The position numbers and the translations under genes were made by a program. From assembly GCF_000716715.1 (NCBI RefSeq), contig NZ_JNYJ01000036.1:1-64000 (forward strand): 64,000 nt of DNA, read 5' to 3'. This document shows positions 45,203-52,969 of this stretch, in pieces. The first letter of the stretch is position 1. The number at the start of each line of letters is the position of its first letter. Below the pieces are notes generated by a model, which did no database searches, was not told the origin of the DNA, and saw only the letters and a program-made list of their open reading frames with translations. Source of the DNA: Dactylosporangium aurantiacum. Its GTDB lineage: Bacteria; Actinomycetota; Actinomycetes; Mycobacteriales; Micromonosporaceae.

Positions 45203-45251
45203 CCAGCACCGACTCGGCCGCACCCCGCGGCCGGCGACCCAGGAGGTGCTG

Positions 45252-45446
45252 ATGCGCACGATGCAGCGGATCGCGGACGGTCTGATCGCCCGGATCGTTC
45301 CGAGGATCACCGCGTCGGCGGACGGGTACGAGTACACGTGCTTCTCCTCGCCGTGCGGCGGTGACTACGCCCGGCGGCAGCGGGCGCGCCGCTACTGCCA
45401 CGCCGGCGCGTGCTACTCGTGGGAGAACTACGGCTGCTGCCTGTGA
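45252..45446 (+). CDS. Secreted six-cysteine peptide precursor (candidate RiPP or disulfide peptide)
   Basis: A 64-residue precursor. The first 23 residues (MRTMQRIADGLIARIVPRIT then ASA) form a cationic amphipathic leader ending in a signal-peptidase-like ASA site. The mature part would be 41 residues with C30, C35, C49, C54, C62 and C63, rich in Gly, Tyr and Arg, ending YGCCL. AGGAGG (45241-45246) is five bases before ATG 45252. Divergent genes encode MauE-like, thioredoxin, exporter and signal peptidase proteins, all suited to oxidise, export and cleave it. No lanthionine or cyclodehydratase gene is present. Function (antimicrobial, signal, toxin) is unknown. Confidence 0.82.
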   Translation: MRTMQRIADGLIARIVPRITASADGYEYTCFSSPCGGDYARRQRARRYCHAGACYSWENYGCCL

Positions 45447-45452
45447 AGTGAC

Positions 45453-45491
45453 CGCACCCCCTGCGGCGGCCCGGCCGTCTCAGGGGGTGCG
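45453..45491. terminator. Bidirectional hairpin between the peptide and SARP genes
   Basis: CGCACCCCCTG (45453-45463) and CAGGGGGTGCG (45481-45491) are perfect 11-bp arms around a 17-base GC-rich loop. The peptide stop codon is just upstream, and the right arm overlaps the 3' end of the convergent SARP gene, so it can end both transcripts. Confidence 0.8.
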
Positions 45492-46238
45492 CCGTTCCGC
45501 CATGATCCGCAGGTACAGCCGCTCCAGCTCGCTGTCCAGCGGCACGCCGAGGTCGCGCTCGTAGGCGGCCTCGGCCTGCTGGTACACGTCGGCGACGTGG
45601 TGCAGCTCGCCGGTCATCTGGTAGGCCCGCATGCACAGGGCCCAGCCGCGCGAGCGGGCCGGCGCCGAGCCGAGCAGGTTGCGCAGGTCGCGCAGCGCGG
45701 CCCGGCTCTCGCCGAGCTCCAGGTAGGCCTCGGCGAGGTCCTCCACGACCCGTTCCCGCTCGTCGTCGAGGTGGTCCAGCCACGACCGCAGCGGCCCGTT
45801 GCGGGGCACGCCCGCGGCGGCGTGGTCACCGTGCCACTGGCGCAGCGCCGCGCCCAGCAGGTCCGCGGCGCCGGCCGGGTCGCCGGCGCGCAACGATGCC
45901 CGGCCGGCGCCGGCGAGCCGCTCGAACCGCAGGTGGTCCGCCCCGTCCGGGGGCACGGTCAGCTCGTACCCGCCGGCGCGGCTGACCAGATGCGCCGGGT
46001 CGTGCAGGTCGGCACGCAGCCGGTGCACGAACGAGCGGATGTTGGCGGTGGCCGACCGCGGCGGCTCCCCTTCCCACAGCGCCTGCCCGATGCGGTCGAG
46101 CGACACCGCCCGGTTGGCCTGTAACAGCAGGGTGACCAGCAGCGCCCGGACCTTGACCCCGGCGAGCTCCGCGGCCCGGCCGAACCCGCCGCAGCAGACG
46201 CGGCCCAGGATCCGGTACGGACCTGTTTCCTGACCCAT
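45480..46238 (-). CDS. SARP/BTAD family transcriptional regulator
   Basis: A 252-residue regulator: an OmpR-type winged helix (about 5-95; RALLVTLLLQANRAVSLDRIGQALW, then ATANIRSFVHRLRADL) joined to a bacterial transcriptional activation domain of helical repeats (about 100-252). Such proteins activate secondary-metabolite clusters by binding direct heptamer repeats. ATG 46238 is chosen because GGGGGAG lies six bases upstream; another ATG is at 46244. It is convergent to the peptide gene and is the likely activator of this cluster. Confidence 0.9.
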   Translation of the reverse strand: MGQETGPYRILGRVCCGGFGRAAELAGVKVRALLVTLLLQANRAVSLDRIGQALWEGEPPRSATANIRSFVHRLRADLHDPAHLVSRAGGYELTVPPDGADHLRFERLAGAGRASLRAGDPAGAADLLGAALRQWHGDHAAAGVPRNGPLRSWLDHLDDERERVVEDLAEAYLELGESRAALRDLRNLLGSAPARSRGWALCMRAYQMTGELHHVADVYQQAEAAYERDLGVPLDSELERLYLRIMAERRTP

Positions 46239-46270
46239 CTCCATCTCCCCCGAGTGACGGCGATACGTGA

Positions 46271-49200
46271 CTATGGCGCCCCGATCCGGCGGCGGCGCCG
46301 GCTCGAGCCGGCCGGGTCGGCGGCGCCGTCGCGCAGCGCGACCGCGAGCAGCAGCGCCACGCTGGCCAGCCAGGTCGCCGGCACCGCGACCGGGTCGGGC
46401 CAGTGCGGCAGCGGCAGCGCCGGCAGGTCCTCGCCGAAGACGGGCAGCGCCCACCCGGTGAGCCGCCACACCGCCAGCGCGCTGCCCAGCCCGAGCAGGC
46501 CGGCAACGACGACCAGCGCCGGGTACGTCCACAGCTTCGCCCGCCGCATCGCGGCCCGGCTCAGCCCCTGGGCGCGCAGCGCCGCCTCGTCCGCGGCGCG
46601 GCCGGAGCGGTCGACGGCGGCGATCAGCCCGAGCCCGCCGGCGGCGAGCAGCACCGCCAGCGCGCCGGCCAGCAGGTGGAACCAGGTGGCGAGGGCCGGG
46701 CCCTGCGCGGCGAGGCGGCGCCGGGTCTGCTCGGCGGTGACGTCGCCGGTCACGATGAGGCCCTGCCGGGCCAGCCGGGTCAGCACGTCCGGCGGCGCGG
46801 CGCCGGTCAGCCACACCTCGGAGCGGTGCGCGCTGCCGGCGTCGGTGGCGACGCGGTTGGCGTACTCCAGGTCGACCAGCGTGCCCACGGTGCCCAGCCG
46901 GGGCAGCGCACCGGCCCGGCCGGTGACCCGCACCTGCGTGGGCCGCTGGTCGAGCCCGGCCAGGGTGCCGTCGCGCGGCGGCGGGCCGGCGGTCAGCACC
47001 GGCAGCGGGAACGGCGCGTCGACCGGCTGGATCCAGGCGCCGTCGGGCAGCCCGCCGGGCGCGTCGACGGCGAGCCGCAGCCCACCCCGCACGGCGTCGA
47101 GCCGGCCGCCGGTCGGCCGCCACCGGGTCACGTCGGTGAGGTCGGCGCCGGCGAGGCCGCGCACGGTGAGCACGAAGCGGGTGCTGGTCGGCGACGTGCT
47201 CTGCGCCCGCAGGTGCAGCCCGGCGAGCCGGCAGCCGTCGACGCACAGCGGGGTGCGGTCCCGGAACGCGTAGGTGCCGTCGTTCACGAACTTGAACGGC
47301 ACGGTGGCGGTGCCGCGACCGGTGAGCGACGACAGCACGACGGTGATCTCCACCGGTACCGACATCTTCACGTCGGACACGTCGACGTCCAGGGTCACGT
47401 CCGGCCCGCGCACGGTGACCGGCTCGCGGGCCGGCGGACGCAGCAGCGCCGCGACCCGGGCGGCGTCGAGGTCGCCGTACTCGGGGCGCCAGTCGACGAC
47501 GGTGGCCAGCCGGGTGGTGTCCACGGCGAGGGTGGACGCGCCTTCGGACAGCTGCGCGGCGGCCATCGCGTAGGCGCCGTCCGGGTCGACGGCCCGCACC
47601 GCGTGCAGCAGGTGGTCGCGGGTGACCGGCGCGACCGACACGACCCGCGGCGCGCCGGTGCCGATCCGCGCGGCCAGGTCGCGGTCCTGCGCGGCGACGT
47701 CGGCGGAGGCGACCGCGTACCCGAGCACCGCCACCGACGCGACCAGCAGCAGCATCAGCCGCTGCGGCCCGGGCCGGCGGGCCAGCTGCAGCGCGGCGAG
47801 CGCGACGCTGAGCTGGCCCCGGCGCAGCGCCCGCCGGCCGAGCAGCCCGGCGAGCGGCGCGAACAGCCGGGCGCCGGCGAGCGCGAGGGCGAGCATGCAC
47901 AGCGCCGGGGCGAGCATCCCGACGCCGGACAGCCCGCCGCCGCTGAGGAACAGCTGCCCGACCGCGGTGGCCGCGAGCACCCCGACGAGCACCTCGCCGA
48001 CCGGTACCCGCCGCCCGGTGCGCCGCGACCGGACCCGGCGCAGCAGCTCCCCGACCGGGCTGAGCAGGTGCCGGCGCTGCGCCAGCAGCGCGACGACGAG
48101 GGCGCCGAGCGCCGCGAACGGCGCGTTGCCGAGCGCACCGGCGGTGAACAGCGGCACCCCGATCCCCGGGAACCGCCAGGCGGCGACCGCCCCGACGGCG
48201 AGCTGGCCGGCGACGCACCCGGCGACGGCGCCGGCGAGGATCGCGGCGATGTTCTCCCCGAGCGCCAGCAGCCACCGGTGCCACCAGGACCCGCCGTGCA
48301 GCGCGACGACCGCCAGCTCCGGGCGGCGGCCCTCCACGCCGTAGTCGACGGCGAGGTACAGCACGAGGTACGCCAGCAGCAGCAGCGGCACCGCGCCGAC
48401 CGGCACCGTCTGGCGGGCCAGCGCCCGGCTGCGCTCCACCCGACCGATGAGGTCGGGGATCTCGGTGGTGACGGTGAACGCCTGGCTGAGCTTGGCGGTG
48501 CGGTCCTTGAGCTCGTCGAGCTGGCCGCGGAGCCGACCGAGGCGGGCCGCGTCGAACGTGGCCGGGGCGGCGGTCGCGTCGACGCCGACGAGGGTCGAGG
48601 TGCGCCGCATCAGGGCGAGGGTCGCCTGGCCGGTGAAGACGGGTTCGCCGGTGCGGCCGGTGACGTCGACGGCAAAGTAGTCGTGGGAGCCCCAGTACTC
48701 CTCCTGCGGGGCGGCCGGCCGGTACACCCCGACGACGGTCAACGGGGTGGGTTCGGTGAACGCCGCGTAGACCGGTCCGGTCGGGGAGCCCTTGCTGACG
48801 GCGAACGCGAGGGCGGCCGGGTCGCCGACGCCGAGCTTGAGCCGTTCCGCGGTGCGCTCGCCGATGACGATCTCGCCGGAGCCGAGGTAGCAGCGCCCGG
48901 CGAGCATGGTCAGGTGGGCGCAGGCCTCCTGCCGGTAGGTGAGGCGGGACGCGTCGCGCGGCTCGGGTTCGATGCCGGCGGCGGGGAACTCGGCCGAGTA
49001 CACCTGGGTGAAGCCGGGCACGGTGAGCAGCGCGCTGGTGACGTCGGTGAAGTCGATCGTGCTCGTGTCGCTGTTGTCGACGGTGGCGCTGAGGGCGACG
49101 GTGCGCTCGCCGGGGGCCGCGGTGTCGACCTCGCCGCGGACCACGGCGAGGTCAACGGTGCGCAGGTAGGCGGGGACGGCGACGGTCGCGCCGACGACCA

Positions 49201-49273
49201 CGAGGGTCAGCAGGAGCAGGGTTGTCGCCTGGCCGCGGCGGGTGCGCAGCATGGCGAGCACCAGGGAGATCAC
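46271..49273 (-). CDS. FtsX-type ABC permease (second of a pair)
   Basis: A 1000-residue membrane protein beginning VISLVLAMLRTRRGQATTLL with one N-terminal helix, a large extracytoplasmic domain, three or more helices in the middle (about 300-520), a second large extracytoplasmic domain and C-terminal helices. This duplicated 4+4-type plan is that of FtsX/MacB-like permeases that use ATP hydrolysis to move or release lipoproteins or peptides. The GTG overlaps the stop of the upstream permease by four bases, with GGAGG before it. No cognate ATPase is adjacent. Confidence 0.87.
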   Translation of the reverse strand: MISLVLAMLRTRRGQATTLLLLTLVVVGATVAVPAYLRTVDLAVVRGEVDTAAPGERTVALSATVDNSDTSTIDFTDVTSALLTVPGFTQVYSAEFPAAGIEPEPRDASRLTYRQEACAHLTMLAGRCYLGSGEIVIGERTAERLKLGVGDPAALAFAVSKGSPTGPVYAAFTEPTPLTVVGVYRPAAPQEEYWGSHDYFAVDVTGRTGEPVFTGQATLALMRRTSTLVGVDATAAPATFDAARLGRLRGQLDELKDRTAKLSQAFTVTTEIPDLIGRVERSRALARQTVPVGAVPLLLLAYLVLYLAVDYGVEGRRPELAVVALHGGSWWHRWLLALGENIAAILAGAVAGCVAGQLAVGAVAAWRFPGIGVPLFTAGALGNAPFAALGALVVALLAQRRHLLSPVGELLRRVRSRRTGRRVPVGEVLVGVLAATAVGQLFLSGGGLSGVGMLAPALCMLALALAGARLFAPLAGLLGRRALRRGQLSVALAALQLARRPGPQRLMLLLVASVAVLGYAVASADVAAQDRDLAARIGTGAPRVVSVAPVTRDHLLHAVRAVDPDGAYAMAAAQLSEGASTLAVDTTRLATVVDWRPEYGDLDAARVAALLRPPAREPVTVRGPDVTLDVDVSDVKMSVPVEITVVLSSLTGRGTATVPFKFVNDGTYAFRDRTPLCVDGCRLAGLHLRAQSTSPTSTRFVLTVRGLAGADLTDVTRWRPTGGRLDAVRGGLRLAVDAPGGLPDGAWIQPVDAPFPLPVLTAGPPPRDGTLAGLDQRPTQVRVTGRAGALPRLGTVGTLVDLEYANRVATDAGSAHRSEVWLTGAAPPDVLTRLARQGLIVTGDVTAEQTRRRLAAQGPALATWFHLLAGALAVLLAAGGLGLIAAVDRSGRAADEAALRAQGLSRAAMRRAKLWTYPALVVVAGLLGLGSALAVWRLTGWALPVFGEDLPALPLPHWPDPVAVPATWLASVALLLAVALRDGAADPAGSSRRRRRIGAP

Positions 49274-52269
49274 CGGCGGCCTCCGTCGCTGTCGTGGTTC
49301 GCGGCGGCCCCGGCGCGGGTTCGCAGGGTGCGGATCCAGGCGAGCATGACCGCGCCCGAGGCCACCCCGAGCACCGTCAGCGCTATGAGGCCGGTCGCGC
49401 CGAGCACGGGCGGTTGCACCGTCTCCGGTTGATCGGTGATCCGCGCCGCGACTCCCGCCACGACCAGGCCGCCGAGGACCCCGGACGCGACCAGCGCCGC
49501 CTGCCCGCCCGTTTCGACGCCGACCGCGGCGCGCAGCGGCAGCCCCTGGGCGCGCAGCGCCCGCCACTCGCGGGTCCGCGCCGCCTGCTGGACGGTCACC
49601 GCCACCGTGGCCGCGACCGCGGCGAGCAGCAGCGCGCAGAGCGCGACCAGCAGCTGGAAGCGGGTCGCGAGGGCCGCGCCGGCCTGGTCGAGCCGTGCGA
49701 TGCGGCGTTCGACGCTGTCGGCGCCGAGCACCGTGACCCCGGCCGCGGCCAGGTCGGCGACGAGCGCGTCGACGGCGGATTGGGGCGTACCGGCGGCGAT
49801 CCACACCTGCGGCACGCCCGCGGTGCCCGGGTCGGCCGCGGCGTGCACGGCCGCGTCGAGGTCGATGACGGTGCCCGCCCCGCCCAGCACCGGCAGCATG
49901 GGCGCGGTCGCGGCGACCCGCACCGGCACGGCCGAGCCGCCGAACAGCGGCAGTGCGGGGTCCCCGGCGAGCCAGGTCCTCGGCGCCGGGCCGGCAAGGA
50001 TCACCGGTACGGCGGCGACGACATCCACCACGTAGGCGTGGTTGTCGCCGACGGCCGCGTTGTCCACGACGGGCGTGGGGATCCGCAGGGTGAGCGCGCC
50101 CTGCCGGGCCCCGACGCTCATCGCCGGGCCGGTGTCGGCGCCGCGCCACCGGCGCTGGTCGCCGAGGCTCGCGCCGCTGAGGATCACCGCGTCGGGCCCC
50201 TGCTGGCGCAGCTCCCGCACGACCAGCGCCGAGTTCGCCGGCGCGCTCACCGGCCGACTGTCCACATCGGACGATCCGGCGAGGACCATCCCGACGATGC
50301 GGCAGCCGTCCTCACATCCGCGCACCGGCGCCGACGCCTGGTGCTCGCCCGGCGGGAGCGGCCCGACCGGCACGGTCACGGTTGCGCCGGTCACGCCGTG
50401 CCGGAGCGTCAGCACCAGCCTGACCGGTGCGGCGGAGTCGTTGCGGGCGTCCAGGGTGAGTCCCGTGCCCCTGACGAGGGGCAGCGGCTCGGCCCGCGCC
50501 GCGGCCGGATCGAGCGCGTCGCGCGGACCGTACCCGGGCCGCCAGTCGGCCACCGCCGCGAGCCTGTCGAAGTCGACCGCGAGGACCGGCGGGGACGCGC
50601 CGGGGTCGGCGACGACCGCCATCGCGGTGCGGCCGCCGGGGTCGGCGCGGCGTACCGCGGACAGCAGCGCGGTGTGGTTCGCCGCCTGCACGGTGAGCAC
50701 CCGCGCGGCGCCCAGCTCGGCGCCGGCCCGCTCGGCGCGGGCGGTCCGCCCGGTGGTGAAATCCTGCGCGGCCAGCCCGAGCAGCGCCACCGCGACCGCG
50801 ATCAGCACAAGGATCCGGTCGGCGCCCGGCTGCCGGGAGAACCGCAGGGCGGTGAGCGCGAGCCTGATCCGGCCGAAGCGCAGCGCCCCGCGTCCGAGCC
50901 GGTCGCTGCCCGCGGCGAGCAGCCGCGCGACGAGCACCGCACCGGCGAGCGCGGTGAGCGCGGGCGCGGCCACGCCCAGGCCGGTCGCCGTCCCGCCGGC
51001 GTGTGCCTGGTACACGGCCACGGCCGCCGCGACCAGGACCACCACGTCGAGGGTCCGCCGCGACCAGCCACGGTGTCGCGACGGCACCCGCCGCAGCAGG
51101 GTCGCCACCGGCGCGCGGAACGTGGCGACCTCACCGAGCACCAGCACCGCCAGCCCGACCACGAACGCCGCCGCCACCGCCGCCGCGGTGAGCTGGGTGG
51201 CGGCGGTGGTCGTCGGCACACCTGCCCCCGCGGCGACCCGCGCCCCGAGCACCCCGAGCAGCACCCCGACCGGCAGCGCGACGAGCATCGGCAGCAGGTG
51301 CTGCCCGGCGGTGAGCCGCAGCATCCGCAGCCGGGTGCTGCCGCGCAGCTTCAGCAGGGCGATGTCGGGCCGCCGGTCCTGCGCCGTGTGCCGCCCGGCG
51401 ATCGCCAGGGCCAGCCAGCACAGCACGAGCGCCTGCACCCAGGCGACCAGCATGCCTTTGCGCACCGCGGTCCTGTCGGCGTCGACCGCCTCGAGGAGGT
51501 CCTTGTTCGGCGGCACGAACGTGAACCCGGCCTTCTCCAGGGAATCCTGCGTGTCGCGCAGCTCGTCCCCACCGACCAGCCTGGTGGGCAGGGGCGTGGT
51601 GTAGACGGCGGTCGGCTCGTCGAACCCTTCGTCGGCGAACGTCGCCAGCGCCACGAACGCCGGGTCCAGGGCCTCCTCGCCGGCGGTGATCCGGCCGGGC
51701 CCGAACAGCGGCTCGGCCCAGTACGCGCCGGACGGGTCGGTGCGCTCGTACGTGCCGGTGACCCGCAGCGTCACCTCGGTCGCCGACTGGGTCCGCAGCG
51801 TGAGCCGGTCCCCTTCCCGCAGGCCGAGCGTGTCCGCCGCGCGCCGGCTCAGCATCGCCTCCGCCGCGCCCGTCGGGCAGCCGCCGGTGACGCGGACGTG
51901 CTCGCAGACGCCGTCGCGGTACGCCACCGGGGCGACCCGCTTGAACCCGCCGGTGATGCTGGTCAACGGCCGGGTGAGCCCGAGCACCGGCGCGGCGCTG
52001 TCCTCGTCGTGCAGGAGCCGCTCGACGTCCGCCCGGAACGCTTCGAGCGCGCCGGCCGGGTCCCGGCCGACGGGTGTGCCCCGGTGCACGGTGAGGATGC
52101 GCTGCGCGGCCGGCGCGGCGGCGACGTCGGCCGCGGCGGCCCGGGCGGTCGCCGCGGCGGCGAACTGCGGCCCGGCGGCCGCGACCGCGCACAACAGCCC
52201 GGTCAACGCCGCGACCGCCAGCCACTGCGCCGGCCGACGGCGCAGCGCATCGAGCACCAGCAGCAGCAT
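49270..52269 (-). CDS. FtsX-type ABC permease (first of a pair)
   Basis: A 999-residue relative of the downstream permease with the same plan: N-terminal helix (MLLLVLDALRRRPAQWLAVA), extracytoplasmic domain with paired Cys, a central membrane block, a second extracytoplasmic domain, and a C-terminal membrane block. The two probably form a heterodimer. ATG 52269 is preferred for GGGGGA just upstream; ATG 52281 adds four residues. The operon starts here and an ATP-binding partner must be encoded elsewhere. Confidence 0.85.
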   Translation of the reverse strand: MLLLVLDALRRRPAQWLAVAALTGLLCAVAAAGPQFAAAATARAAAADVAAAPAAQRILTVHRGTPVGRDPAGALEAFRADVERLLHDEDSAAPVLGLTRPLTSITGGFKRVAPVAYRDGVCEHVRVTGGCPTGAAEAMLSRRAADTLGLREGDRLTLRTQSATEVTLRVTGTYERTDPSGAYWAEPLFGPGRITAGEEALDPAFVALATFADEGFDEPTAVYTTPLPTRLVGGDELRDTQDSLEKAGFTFVPPNKDLLEAVDADRTAVRKGMLVAWVQALVLCWLALAIAGRHTAQDRRPDIALLKLRGSTRLRMLRLTAGQHLLPMLVALPVGVLLGVLGARVAAGAGVPTTTAATQLTAAAVAAAFVVGLAVLVLGEVATFRAPVATLLRRVPSRHRGWSRRTLDVVVLVAAAVAVYQAHAGGTATGLGVAAPALTALAGAVLVARLLAAGSDRLGRGALRFGRIRLALTALRFSRQPGADRILVLIAVAVALLGLAAQDFTTGRTARAERAGAELGAARVLTVQAANHTALLSAVRRADPGGRTAMAVVADPGASPPVLAVDFDRLAAVADWRPGYGPRDALDPAAARAEPLPLVRGTGLTLDARNDSAAPVRLVLTLRHGVTGATVTVPVGPLPPGEHQASAPVRGCEDGCRIVGMVLAGSSDVDSRPVSAPANSALVVRELRQQGPDAVILSGASLGDQRRWRGADTGPAMSVGARQGALTLRIPTPVVDNAAVGDNHAYVVDVVAAVPVILAGPAPRTWLAGDPALPLFGGSAVPVRVAATAPMLPVLGGAGTVIDLDAAVHAAADPGTAGVPQVWIAAGTPQSAVDALVADLAAAGVTVLGADSVERRIARLDQAGAALATRFQLLVALCALLLAAVAATVAVTVQQAARTREWRALRAQGLPLRAAVGVETGGQAALVASGVLGGLVVAGVAARITDQPETVQPPVLGATGLIALTVLGVASGAVMLAWIRTLRTRAGAAANHDSDGGRR

Positions 52270-52281
52270 GCGTTCCCCCAT

Positions 52282-52600
52282 CGCCCGCCGTCGATCACGC
52301 TCGCCGAGCACCCTACCCGCCGAAGTCGCTCACTGACGCCCTGCGAACGGCCTTTTTTTGCGACCGGGAGAAAGTGGTCTCAAGCCCGCTTCCGTCGTCG
52401 ACGCGGGCGAGGTCCGCTTCGGCTGGGTGCGACCCCCCGTTTGAGCCGCACACAGCCTCCGCGAGCACCCCCGAGCCGGGGCGTGCATCACATACACGCG
52501 GGCGGCACCGGAAGGTTGCATCGCCGAAGAAGAATTTCTCTATGCCCGCCGGCGCCCGGTATTCCGACGACGAAGTTGCCCGGCGAGGCATCATGGACGC
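52282..52600. other. 319-base spacer between the FtsX operon and a pseudogene
   Basis: No convincing gene. A run of seven T (about 52352-52358) follows a GC-rich stretch. CATCAT (52589-52594) ends six bases before the ATG of the pseudogene and looks like its leaderless -10. TAGGGT on the minus strand (near 52312-52317) could be the FtsX operon -10. Confidence 0.45.
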
Positions 52601-52969
52601 ATGGATCAGGCCACCGACTGGGTCCCGCTGCTGACCTACGAGAACCTTCCCGGCGCCATGTCACCCCAGGCGGCGCTGCGGTTTTGACTGCGGGAGCACG
52701 GCATCGACTGGATGCCGTTCGCCGACGACCAGATCAGGATCGACGTGATGTGCGGCCGGGCCGCCGACGGCCGCCCCCTCGGCTGGTTCCGCCTGCACGT
52801 CACCGCCGGCGCGCTGCGGCCGCTGGGCCTGCACCCCGACCAGCCGACGGCCGGCCTGCTCGCCGGCCCCCTGCCGGACTGGTGGCACGCCGCCGCCGAC
52901 CGCTCCTGGCACCGCCCGCCCGACGACCCCGCCGCCCCCCGCCCCCACCGCCGTCCCCACCCGAGCTGA
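52601..52969 (+). pseudogene. Small conserved-type gene with an in-frame stop
   Basis: From ATG 52601 the frame reads MDQATDWVPLLTYENLPGAM, continues to codon 28, then meets TGA at 52685-52687. It continues in the same frame to a stop at 52967-52969 with an obviously coding sequence (EHGIDWMPFADDQIRIDV; LHVTAGALRPLGLHPDQP). A TGG to TGA change (Trp to stop) would explain it, or a sequencing error. The family is unknown to me. Without the stop the product would be 122 residues. Confidence 0.7.

Noticed and set aside
45252-45446. Reading the Cys-rich peptide as a lanthipeptide or thiopeptide precursor
   Set aside because: No LanB/LanC/LanM, YcaO or other modifying enzyme is nearby; the neighbours are disulfide, export and cleavage proteins, and Ser/Thr are few.
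49274-50149. An 876-base upstream extension of the second FtsX permease
   Set aside because: It lies antisense-in-frame within the first permease gene; GGAGG and a GTG overlapping the previous stop define the real start.
52685-52687. TGA in the small gene at 52601 as a selenocysteine codon
   Set aside because: No stem-loop of SECIS type was seen and the context gives no redox protein; a Trp codon mutated to stop is simpler.
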